NCBI GenBank assembly: GCA_029863355.1 | Contig: JAOTVO010000114.1 | Span: 1 to 7,960 of the forward strand | From: Candidatus Krumholzibacteriia bacterium | GTDB taxonomy: Bacteria > Krumholzibacteriota > Krumholzibacteria > WVZY01 > JAKEHA01 | Direction: 5' to 3' | DNA length: 7,960 bases | Part shown: positions 1 through 7,229 of the stretch, piece by piece | Numbering within the stretch: the stretch's first letter is position 1 | How the letters are laid out: the number at the start of each line of letters is the position of its first letter | Notes under the pieces: model-generated | Told to the model about the DNA's origin: nothing | The model's database searches: none | The model's input: the letters and a program-made list of their open reading frames with translations, nothing else | Program-made: the position numbers and the translations under genes

Positions 1-2
1 CG

Positions 3-448
<446 letters not shown>

Positions 449-452
<4 letters not shown>

Positions 453-1441
453 CGAATGGATGGCGCCGCGCCCCGGCCGTCCTGATGATCGCCCTCGTGG
501 CGTTCAGCCCCATCGGCGGCCCGCTGGCCGCGTGGGCCCAGCAGGGGCTCTCGCCGGACTATCGCGTGGGCCCGGGCGACCGCGTCTTTCTTTCGGTGCC
601 CCAGCGCCAGGATCTCAGCCGCGAGCTGGTGATCAAGGAGGACGGCGCGGTGACGCTGCCCTTGATCGGCGAGGTCGCCATCAGCGGGCTCACGGCGCGT
701 GAGATCGAGGCCAAGCTGCTGCAGGCGCTGCGCGACTACTACCCCAGCGTCAACCGCGTGCAGATCACGATCACCGAGGCGCTCAGCCAGATCATCTATA
801 TCACCGGACAGGTGCGCAACCCGGGCAAGTACTCGTTCCCCAACACGATCAACGTGTGGGAGCTCCTGCGCGAGGCGGGCGGGCCGTCGGAGTCCGCGTC
901 GCTGGACAACGTGCGTATCGTCAAGGACCGCACGCGCGGTGGAACGACGACCGTGGTCAACGTGCTGGCCGCCATCGAGGGAGGCTCGGTGGACAACCTG
1001 CCCGACCTGGAAGCGGGCGACACGGTGATCGTGCCCACGATCGAGGAGGTCTACACCGGCACCTTCGGCGTCAACGTGTTCGGGGCGGTGGTGCGGCCGG
1101 GCATCTACCGGCTCCAGGCCCGCCAGGATCTCGCCAGCGCGGTGCTGCTGGCCGGCGGACCGGTGGAGCTGGCCGAGCTCAAGAACGTCGCGGTGATTCG
1201 GCCGCGCGGGGACGGAACGTACCAGACGATACGCGTGAACATGGCCAACTTTCTCGACCACGGGGATCCGTTCGGCAATCCCAAGCTGCAGCCCGGCGAC
1301 ACCGTGCACGTCCCCCGCAAGGGCGCCCTGGTGCAGCTGGCCACGAGCGACATCCGGACGCTCCTGGGTCTGATCACCGCCATCGCGACCACCACGCTCC
1401 TCGTGATCGCCATCAAAGACCAGGTCCGGACGAACAATTAG
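449..1441 (+). CDS. Polysaccharide export outer-membrane protein (OPX/Wza class, two SLBB domains)
   Basis: This 330-residue protein should form or gate the periplasm-to-exterior channel for the exopolysaccharide. The N-terminus has basic residues (R6, R7), a hydrophobic core at about 10-28 and a likely signal peptidase I site after A30 (AWA before QQ). There is no cysteine, so no lipobox and no lipoprotein anchor, unlike E. coli Wza. The Poly_export domain starts at about 36 (DYRVGPGDRV) and runs to about 112. The first SLBB domain begins near 115 (YITGQVRNPGKYSF) and the second near 208 (VNVFGAVVRPGIYRL). A strongly hydrophobic helix at about 302-322 lies close to the C-terminus and ends in a short polar tail, as expected for the outer-membrane-spanning helix of OPX proteins. 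The start overlaps the epimerase stop (ATGA) and has GGAGG 6 nt upstream. The chain-length gene follows after 23 bases. The family assignment is secure; the exported polymer is unknown. Confidence 0.95.
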
Positions 1442-1464
1442 CCCTATGGGGCTGCCCACGAGCC

Positions 1465-3156
1465 ATGCGCAACATCTCCGAACAGCAGGAACAACCTTCC
1501 TTTCGTCTCAACATCGGCGAGTACTCGCGCCTGCTCTGGCGCAAGAAGTACTTCCTGATCGTCCCCCTGGTCATCGCCGTCGCCGTCACCAGCGTGGGCA
1601 CGCGCTTTCTCGTGCCCGAGTACGAGTCCAGCACGGTGATCCGCATGGAGCAGGAGTCCTCGGGGACGCGAGAGCTGGCTCGCTTTCTCGACGACGGGGG
1701 ACGGCGCCGCTCAGCGGACGCCGAGGCCATCGCCCGCCTCGAGGCGGATCTCGCGGGCAGCGCCTTCCTCGACGAGCTGATCCGCCATCTGGGGATGGAC
1801 CGCGACCCCGCGCTCATCGCGGCGGCGGACGCCGAGCGGCGCGATCTCTACCCGAGCCTGAGCACCGAGGAGCTGGTGTACCGGCGGCTGCGCAACTTTC
1901 TCAAGCGGCGCATCTTCGTCGACCGCGAGGGCCCGTGGCTTTTTCGCGTCACCTACGCCGACGCCAACCCGGAGGCGTGCTTCGTCATCGCCGAAGCGGT
2001 GACCAACCTCTACATCGACCAGCAGCGCCGCCACGCACTCGAGGACCTGCGCCACGTGGGCGACTTCAGCGAGGAACAGGTGGCCGTTTACAAGGAGCGC
2101 CTGGAACGCTCCGAACGCGCGCTGGAGAGCTTCCAGGAGCGGATGGCTCAGTACACCCTCGAGGCCAACCCCATCAACGCGGGCAACGTGGGAACGGCCG
2201 AGGCGCTGCGGCGCGAGCTCGATCTGAATATCGAGCACACGGAGAGCGCGCTGGGCACCATCCGCTCGCGCCTGGTCGCGCTCCTGGGGCGTGTGCCCGA
2301 CGGCGGCGCGGTGACGCGCTCGGCCGAATTCCGGCGGCTCGACGGCGCGCTCGGCTCCCGTCTGGAGACGGCCCTCCTCGCCGAGCTCGGCGGTGGGGCC
2401 CCGGCCGCGCAGCGGAACGCACCCGACGGCAGCGTGCGCGACGCCATCGTGGAGACCGAGCAGCAGCTCCAGCGCTACCTGACCGGTGCGGTGCTCACCG
2501 AGATGCCGCAGGTGCCGGCCGACTACCGCCCGCTCGTCGCGGAGTACTTCTTCCAGCAGGTGGAGCTGGAGGCGCTGCAACAGAAACGCGACGCGCTCAA
2601 CGCCTTCATCACCGCCTTCCGCAACCGTGTGGCACTCGAGCCGCAGATGAACGCCGAGCTGGAGCGGCTGCGCCAGGAGGTGGAGCAGAATCGGACGCTG
2701 TACAACACCTTCCTGAGCTCGCGCACGTCCACGCAAATCAGCGAGGCCGTGGAGAGCACCGATCTGGGCGCGTCGATCGTCGTCGTCGAAGCGGCCGGCA
2801 AGCCGCTCTTTCCCGTCCGTCCCAACAAGGCGAAGATCCTGGTCATGGCGGTTGTGCTGGGCCTGATGGTGGGGGGCAGCGGCCTCCTCATCACCGAGTT
2901 CACCGACACGTCGTTCCGCTCGGTCGACGAGGTCGAGCGAGAGCTGGGGATGAAGGTGCTGGGAACCGTCCCGCGCTTCGAAAAGGGCGGCAAGTTCACG
3001 GCCGAGGGATCGCGCCGCCGCGCCGCCGCGTGGATCGTCGTATCAGTAGTAGTCATAGCCGGTTCACTCATTGGCTTCTACCTGTACGGGAAGTCTTCTC
3101 GCGCCCAGATGATCGACCTCGACCTCGGCCGGACGACGCAGGCGGACAGGGGATAA
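1465..3156 (+). CDS. Wzz/GNVR chain-length determinant (polysaccharide co-polymerase), with three predicted membrane helices
   Basis: This 563-residue inner-membrane protein should set polymer length and link polymerisation to the OPX channel. Membrane helix 1 is at about 29-49, after the typical Wzz start (IGEYSRLLWRKKYFLIV). A periplasmic region of about 400 residues follows, with helical, coiled-coil-like stretches at about 195-240 and 365-425. The GNVR-type segment is at about 392-455 and ends in VRPNKAK. Helix 2 is at about 458-477. A cytoplasmic loop (SFRSVDEVERELG from 483, then VLGTVPRFEKGG) resembles the linker that joins Wzc-type proteins to their kinase. No kinase domain follows. 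Instead, after a basic RRR there is a third helix at 523-542 and a polar tail of about 20 residues. ATG 1465 is chosen because the conserved N-terminus starts there. The frame is open far upstream, but only as a shadow of the export gene. No good Shine-Dalgarno precedes it. The kinase gene follows after 2 bases. Confidence 0.93.
   Translation: MRNISEQQEQPSFRLNIGEYSRLLWRKKYFLIVPLVIAVAVTSVGTRFLVPEYESSTVIRMEQESSGTRELARFLDDGGRRRSADAEAIARLEADLAGSAFLDELIRHLGMDRDPALIAAADAERRDLYPSLSTEELVYRRLRNFLKRRIFVDREGPWLFRVTYADANPEACFVIAEAVTNLYIDQQRRHALEDLRHVGDFSEEQVAVYKERLERSERALESFQERMAQYTLEANPINAGNVGTAEALRRELDLNIEHTESALGTIRSRLVALLGRVPDGGAVTRSAEFRRLDGALGSRLETALLAELGGGAPAAQRNAPDGSVRDAIVETEQQLQRYLTGAVLTEMPQVPADYRPLVAEYFFQQVELEALQQKRDALNAFITAFRNRVALEPQMNAELERLRQEVEQNRTLYNTFLSSRTSTQISEAVESTDLGASIVVVEAAGKPLFPVRPNKAKILVMAVVLGLMVGGSGLLITEFTDTSFRSVDEVERELGMKVLGTVPRFEKGGKFTAEGSRRRAAAWIVVSVVVIAGSLIGFYLYGKSSRAQMIDLDLGRTTQADRG
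3148..3152 (+). promoter_or_regulatory. Shine-Dalgarno site deciding the GTG start of the kinase
   Basis: AGGGG lies 6 nt before GTG 3159, at the very end of the chain-length gene. The same reading frame is open far upstream, so this site and the protein's N-terminal similarity are what fix the start. Confidence 0.6.
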
Positions 3157-3158
3157 CC

Positions 3159-3845
3159 GTGCCGCACGACGCCGAGACCATATTCGACTACTTCGACAGC
3201 GAGTCGCCGGTGGCCACCGAGTTGCGCCGCCTCTACCACAACGCGAAGAAGGGTCCGGACGGCCAGCAGTACAAGTCGTTCCTCATCACGAGCACCAACC
3301 GCGGCGAGGGCAAGAGCACGATCGCGTCGTGGATGGCGGTGACCATCGCTCAGTTTCCGCGCAAGCGCGTGCTCATCGTCGACGCCGACCTGAGGCGCCC
3401 GCGCGCGCACCGGATCTTCGGCCTCGAGAACGCGGTCGGGTTCAAGGACTGTCTCGAGGGCACCGTCGACCCCATGGAAGTGGTCAAGCGAACACCGCAG
3501 GAGAACCTGAGCGTGATCACCGCCGGCGATCGCACGGCGCATCCGGGCAAGCTCTTCGGGTCCGAGACCTTGCGGGAGGTGCTGGGCAAGCTCTCCTTCT
3601 ATCACGACGTCGTGATCGTCGACAGCGCGCCCGTGCTGGCCGTGAGCGACACCCTGTTTCTCTGCTCCGAGATCGAGACGGTGCTGATGGTCGTGCTGGC
3701 CGGGATCACGCCCAAGCCGGTGGTCATGCGCGCGCGCAACATCCTGCTGGACTCCAACGCCCACGTGGGAGGCGTCGTGCTCAATAACGCGTCGCGCGTT
3801 CTCCCGTACTATTACGACTACGAGTACTACGGGAGCGAGAGCTAG
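3159..3845 (+). CDS. Cytoplasmic tyrosine autokinase (BY-kinase, CpsD/CapB/Wze type)
   Basis: This 228-residue P-loop protein should autophosphorylate on C-terminal tyrosines and so regulate the polymerisation/export machinery through the chain-length protein. Walker A is STNRGEGKST (about 45-54, K52). Walker A' is VLIVDADLRRPR (71-82, D75/D77), and Walker B is VVIVDSAP (151-158, D155). The tail from 216 carries six tyrosines in eight residues (217-219, 221, 223, 224), the expected phosphorylation cluster. Near the N-terminus, ELRRLYH (21-27) sits where CapB-type kinases have EX2RX2R, but the last position is His. No membrane helix is present, so this is the split form, as in Firmicutes CapA/CapB and in M. 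xanthus Wzc/Wze pairs. The GTG start has AGGGG 6 nt upstream and begins 2 bases after the chain-length stop. The size is normal for a stand-alone BY-kinase. A MinD-like ATPase is the only alternative, and the tyrosine tail argues against it. Confidence 0.94.
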   Translation: MPHDAETIFDYFDSESPVATELRRLYHNAKKGPDGQQYKSFLITSTNRGEGKSTIASWMAVTIAQFPRKRVLIVDADLRRPRAHRIFGLENAVGFKDCLEGTVDPMEVVKRTPQENLSVITAGDRTAHPGKLFGSETLREVLGKLSFYHDVVIVDSAPVLAVSDTLFLCSEIETVLMVVLAGITPKPVVMRARNILLDSNAHVGGVVLNNASRVLPYYYDYEYYGSES

Positions 3846-3862
3846 GCCGGACGGCGTCCGGC
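3846..3862 (+). other. GC hairpin just after the kinase stop
   Basis: A perfect 7-bp inverted repeat, GCCGGAC / GTCCGGC with loop GGC, begins at the first base after the kinase stop codon. There is no following T-run, so it is not a standard intrinsic terminator. It could reduce read-through, protect the upstream mRNA or be chance in GC-rich DNA. It sits in the longest gap of the window (3846-3895). A self-complementary GCGCCGGCGC at 3871-3880 lies in the same gap. Confidence 0.5.
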
Positions 3863-3895
3863 GGCCCTCCGCGCCGGCGCGCACGGCATCCGCGC

Positions 3896-5119
3896 ATGCG
3901 TCGAATCAGGGTGCTCATATCCACGGGGATCTTCCCCAACCGGATCCTCGTCAACCGGGGAATCTACAACCTCAAGGCGGCGGCGGCGCTGGCCAAGAGC
4001 TGCGACGTGCGCGTGGTCGCACCGGTGCCCTATGCGCCATCATTCGTCAAGCGCGGGCGCTACGCCTGGTGCGCGGGGGTGCCGGCGCGAGACCAGGTGG
4101 CGGGATTCTCCGTGGCCTATCCGCGCTACGTGGTCACGCCGAAGGTCGGCCGCTCGCTCCACGGTTTCACGCTCTACGCGTCGGTCGTCCGCTTCTACGA
4201 GCGCGTCGCGCGGGAGTTCGCCCCCGACCTCATCCTCGGTTACTTCGCCTATCCCTATGGCTTCGCCAACGTGCTGCTGGGCCGGCGGCTGGGCGTGCCG
4301 GCTGTCATCTTCTGTCGCGGCAGCGACATCCACAGTATCGCGCAGAACCGCCTGCAGGGCCGGCTGATCTCCTGGGCGCTGCGCCGCGCGCGGCGCGTCT
4401 TCTCGGTGAGCGAGGCGTTGAAGGAGGACGTCGTCGGGCTGGGTGTCCCCGCCGACCACGTCGCCGTCATTCGCAACGGGATCGAGGTCGAGCGCCACCG
4501 CAACCTGGACAAGCGCGCTGCGCGCCGCCGCCTCGGCCTCGCCCTGGACGGCGGCCTGGTCGTCTGCGTCAGTCGCCTGGGCCGGGAGAAGGGGATCGAC
4601 GTGCTCGTCGAGGCGGCCGCGGGCATGCAAACGGCGGGCGCGCGCGTGGTGATCGTCGGTGACGGCCCGGAGATGACGGCCCTTTCCGGTCAGATCGCCC
4701 GCCTGGACGTCGGGGAGCGCGTGTTCCTGGCCGGCGCGCGACCGCACGACGAGGTTCCCGTGTGGATGGCCGCCGCGGACGTCACGGTGCTCTCGAGCCG
4801 CAAGGAAGGGCACCCCAACGCCGCTGTGGAATCGCTCGCCTGCGGGCGCCCCGTGGTGGCCACGCGCGTCGGCGGCGTCCCCGAGATCGTGACGTCCGCG
4901 GCCCTGGGTCTCATGGTCCCCCCGGAGGACTCGCCGGCCCTGGCGGCCGCGCTCGACCAGTCCCTGGCCACGACCTGGGACACGGCGACGATCGAAGCGG
5001 CGGGGAAGTCGCGCACCTGGGACACGGTGGCACACGAGATGCTCTCTGAATTCGAATCCATCCTGGGTCGCTCCGGGCCGACGGCATCGGCCGCCTCGGG
5101 AAGAGGAGGACCGCCGTGA
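3896..5119 (+). CDS. Glycosyltransferase family 4 (GT-B fold), TuaC-like
   Basis: This 407-residue enzyme should transfer a sugar from a nucleotide donor to the growing lipid-linked repeat unit on the cytoplasmic face, with retention of configuration as in GT4. The N-terminal acceptor domain opens with RVLISTGIFPN, with a glycine-containing loop (NRGIYNLKAAAAL) as in TuaC/PimB-like enzymes. CRGSDIHS (about 140-147) and VFSVSEALKEDV are typical GT4 motifs in the middle. The donor domain has SRLGREKG with R227 and K232 for phosphate binding, VIVGDGPE, and the EX7E motif E304 to E312 (EGHPNAAVE). The last 15 or so residues are low-complexity Ser/Gly/Pro/Ala. No Shine-Dalgarno is evident before ATG 3896; the start is placed by the family N-terminus. 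It follows a 50-base gap, so expression may be partly separate from the kinase. The stop overlaps the next start (GTGA). The sugar and linkage cannot be predicted. Confidence 0.93.
   Translation: MRRIRVLISTGIFPNRILVNRGIYNLKAAAALAKSCDVRVVAPVPYAPSFVKRGRYAWCAGVPARDQVAGFSVAYPRYVVTPKVGRSLHGFTLYASVVRFYERVAREFAPDLILGYFAYPYGFANVLLGRRLGVPAVIFCRGSDIHSIAQNRLQGRLISWALRRARRVFSVSEALKEDVVGLGVPADHVAVIRNGIEVERHRNLDKRAARRRLGLALDGGLVVCVSRLGREKGIDVLVEAAAGMQTAGARVVIVGDGPEMTALSGQIARLDVGERVFLAGARPHDEVPVWMAAADVTVLSSRKEGHPNAAVESLACGRPVVATRVGGVPEIVTSAALGLMVPPEDSPALAAALDQSLATTWDTATIEAAGKSRTWDTVAHEMLSEFESILGRSGPTASAASGRGGPP
5104..5109 (+). promoter_or_regulatory. Strong Shine-Dalgarno site of the oxidoreductase gene
   Basis: A perfect AGGAGG lies 6 nt before GTG 5116, within the last codons of the glycosyltransferase gene. 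It is the strongest ribosome-binding site in the window and supports the GTG start at the GTGA overlap. Confidence 0.75.
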
Positions 5120-6207
5120 CGCTGAAAGTCGCCGTCGTCGGGTGCGGGAAGATCGCCGACGCGCACGTAGAGGAGATCGCCAAGCTCGCCAACGCGGGGG
5201 TGGTGGCCGTGTGCGATCGGGAGCTGCTCATGGCCGAGCAGTTGGCCGCCCGCTACGGCATCGCGCGCCACTTCGACGACGTCGACGCCATGCTCGAGGC
5301 CTGCCGGCCGGACGTGGTGCACATCACGACGCCGCCGCAGTCGCACGCCCCGCTGGCGCGCCGCGCTCTCGACGCGGGCTGCCACGTGTACGTGGAGAAG
5401 CCCTTCACCGTCGATCGCGCCGAGGCCGTCGCACTCCTCGCACACGCGCGCGCGGCCGGCCGCAAGGTCACCGTGGGACACTCCTTCGCCTTCGACCCGC
5501 TCATGGTCGCCTTGCGACGCCTGCGCGATGAGGACCTCGTCGGCGAAGCGGTCCACGTCGAGAGCACCCTGGGCTACAACCTCTCCGGCCCCTTCGGGGC
5601 CGTTCTGCTCGCCGACGCGACGCACTGGATCCACGCGCTGCCCGGGAAGCTGTTCCAGAACAACGTCGACCACGTGCTGCACAAGATCGAGGAATTCATC
5701 CCCGAGGACCGGCCGTGGGTGAGCGCCCTGGGACTCCGGCGGCGGCCCGGCGCCTTCGGCGACGCGCGCGACGCGCTGCTGGACGAGCTGCGCGTGGTGA
5801 TGCGCGGCGAGCGGACCACGGCCTATGCCACGTTCTCCGCGCACGCCGTCCCCGTGAAGCATGTTCTGCGGGTGTACGGAACGCGCAACACGGTCACGGC
5901 AGACTTCACCGCCCGCGCGCTGGTGCTCGATCACGCCGACCGTCTGCCCAGCGCGATCGGGCGCCTGCTCCCGGCCTTCGCCATCAGTCGGGAATACGCG
6001 CGCGAGGGGTTTCGCAACGTCTGGCGCTTCGCGCGCGCCGACTTCCAGTTCTTCGCCGGTATGAACGAGCTCTTCCGCCGCTTCTACGCCAGCATCCTCG
6101 AGGATGGCGACGTCCCGATCGCCGAGGCGACGATCCTCCGCATTGCGGGCTGGATGGACGAGATCTTCGCGCAGCTGGACCGCGACGGCGACGGAGGAGC
6201 GGCGTGA
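5116..6207 (+). CDS. Gfo/Idh/MocA-family NAD(P)-dependent oxidoreductase
   Basis: This 363-residue cytoplasmic enzyme probably oxidises or reduces a sugar or sugar nucleotide for the polysaccharide. The N-terminal Rossmann fold has VAVVGCGKIADAH (about 5-17), an acidic residue after strand 2 (VCDRE) favouring NAD, and the HITTPPQSHAPLA loop. The family hallmark VEKPF follows, with the usual catalytic lysine at K95. In the C-terminal alpha/beta domain, HWIHALPGK (from H170) and NNVDHVLHKI (D185, H186) supply plausible active-site histidines. The length is normal for the family. The GTG start has AGGAGG 6 nt upstream and overlaps the preceding glycosyltransferase stop by four bases. Its own stop overlaps the SDR start in the same way. 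It is not an obvious WlbA/WbpB (UDP-GlcNAcA 3-dehydrogenase) by eye, so no substrate is assigned. Its position between a glycosyltransferase and an epimerase points to sugar modification for the glycan. Confidence 0.9.
   Translation: MTLKVAVVGCGKIADAHVEEIAKLANAGVVAVCDRELLMAEQLAARYGIARHFDDVDAMLEACRPDVVHITTPPQSHAPLARRALDAGCHVYVEKPFTVDRAEAVALLAHARAAGRKVTVGHSFAFDPLMVALRRLRDEDLVGEAVHVESTLGYNLSGPFGAVLLADATHWIHALPGKLFQNNVDHVLHKIEEFIPEDRPWVSALGLRRRPGAFGDARDALLDELRVVMRGERTTAYATFSAHAVPVKHVLRVYGTRNTVTADFTARALVLDHADRLPSAIGRLLPAFAISREYAREGFRNVWRFARADFQFFAGMNELFRRFYASILEDGDVPIAEATILRIAGWMDEIFAQLDRDGDGGAA
6193..6197 (+). promoter_or_regulatory. Shine-Dalgarno site deciding the GTG start of the SDR gene
   Basis: GGAGG lies 6 nt before GTG 6204. 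Because the frame is open for hundreds of bases upstream, this site, the GTGA overlap and the immediate TVLVTGAGG motif together fix the start. Confidence 0.7.
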
Positions 6208-7229
6208 CCGTGCTCGTCACCGGCGCGGGCGGCTTCCTCGGGCGGGCCGTCGTGGCGCGGCTCGCCGCCGACGGCGGCGCGCGCGTGCGCTGTCTTGTGC
6301 GCACGAGCGCACAGTGCGCGAGCCTCGAGGCGCGACTGGGCGCCGAGGCGGCGGCGCGCGTCGAGATCTGCGTGGGCAACCTGCTCTCGCGCGGCGACGC
6401 CGCACGCGCCGTCGAGGGCGTCGATACCGTCTACCATCTGGCTGCCTCGCTCCGCGGCTCGCCCGCGGATATCTTCCTGAACACCGTCGTGGCTTCCGAC
6501 AGCCTGCTGCGGGCGCTCGATCCGCAGCCCGACACGGCGGTCGCTTTGGTGAGCTCGCTCGGGGTCTACGGGGTCGCGGGCCTGCCCTCGGGCAGCCGCA
6601 TAGACGAGCAGACCCCGCTGGAGCCGCACCCCGAGCGGCGGGACGTCTACTCCCACGCCAAGTGGCGGCAGGAGAAGCTCTTTCGCGACTGGCGCGACGC
6701 CACCGGGAGACGCCTCGTCATCCTCAGACCCGGCGTCATCTACGGGCCCGGCGGCGCGCCGATGTCGGCGCGCGTGGGGCTCAACCTCTTCGGCCTGTTT
6801 CTCCACCTGGGCGGGAGCAGCCTGCTCCCGCTGACGTACGTGGACAACTGCGCCGACGCCGTGGCCATCGCGGGGCGCGCCGACGGGGGGGCGGGCGAGG
6901 CCTTCAACGTGGTCGACGACGGCCCCATCACCTCACGCCAGTACCTGCGCCGCTACCGCCGCCACGTCGAGCGCCGGCCGTTCATTCGCGTCCCCTACGC
7001 GCTGATGCAATGCCTGTCGCGCTCGACGGTCTGGTACCACCGGCACGCGCGGGGGCAGCTGCCGGCGGTGTTCACGCCGTACAAGACGGCCAGCCTGTGG
7101 AAGGGCATGCGCTTCGACAACGCCAAGCTCAAGAGGCTCGGGTGGCGACCGTCCGTGCCACCGGAGGAGGGGCTGGCGCGCGCGTTCGCGTACCTGCGCG
7201 AGCAAGCCCGCGCGGGGGCGAGTTCGTGA
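6204..7229 (+). CDS. NAD(P)-dependent epimerase/dehydratase (extended SDR)
   Basis: This 341-residue enzyme should act on a nucleotide sugar or a related glycan precursor in the cytoplasm. The nucleotide-binding motif TGAGGFLG (6-13) follows the start directly. VYHLAAS is the usual NAD-contacting strand. Catalytic residues are visible: SS at 117-118 in LVSSLGVYG, then Y149 and K153 (YSHAK). LRPGVIYGPG and LTYVDNCADAVAIA are typical of extended SDRs, and the C-terminus has FDNAKLKRLGWRPSV, as in epimerase-type members. The family includes 4-epimerases, reductases and dehydratases, and the motifs do not separate them. The GTG start overlaps the oxidoreductase stop and has GGAGG 6 nt upstream. 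The stop overlaps the next glycosyltransferase start (GTGA). The tight coupling suggests that the oxidoreductase and SDR act in one short pathway. Confidence 0.9.
   Translation: MTVLVTGAGGFLGRAVVARLAADGGARVRCLVRTSAQCASLEARLGAEAAARVEICVGNLLSRGDAARAVEGVDTVYHLAASLRGSPADIFLNTVVASDSLLRALDPQPDTAVALVSSLGVYGVAGLPSGSRIDEQTPLEPHPERRDVYSHAKWRQEKLFRDWRDATGRRLVILRPGVIYGPGGAPMSARVGLNLFGLFLHLGGSSLLPLTYVDNCADAVAIAGRADGGAGEAFNVVDDGPITSRQYLRRYRRHVERRPFIRVPYALMQCLSRSTVWYHRHARGQLPAVFTPYKTASLWKGMRFDNAKLKRLGWRPSVPPEEGLARAFAYLREQARAGASS

Noticed and set aside
856..1464. A 203-residue upstream extension of the chain-length protein in the same frame
   Set aside because: It overlaps the export gene in another frame and is Arg/Gly/Ala-rich without domain similarity. 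The typical Wzz N-terminus begins just after ATG 1465.
1446..3158. An N-terminal extension of the kinase making a protein of about 800 residues
   Set aside because: The extra part is the chain-length gene read in the wrong frame and is compositionally biased. The kinase has its own GTG with a Shine-Dalgarno at 3148-3152.
3846..3862. An intrinsic transcription terminator after the kinase
   Set aside because: The stem is perfect but no T-run follows, and co-directional genes of the same pathway continue downstream. It is kept only as a hairpin of unknown role.
4690..5934. A 414-codon open frame on the minus strand across the glycosyltransferase and oxidoreductase genes
   Set aside because: It spans the boundary of two well-supported + strand genes. 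It shows no domain motifs and is explained by the scarcity of stop codons in high-GC DNA.
5715..6203. A 163-residue N-terminal extension of the SDR
   Set aside because: It is out-of-frame reading of the oxidoreductase gene. The Rossmann motif must be at the N-terminus, which fits GTG 6204.
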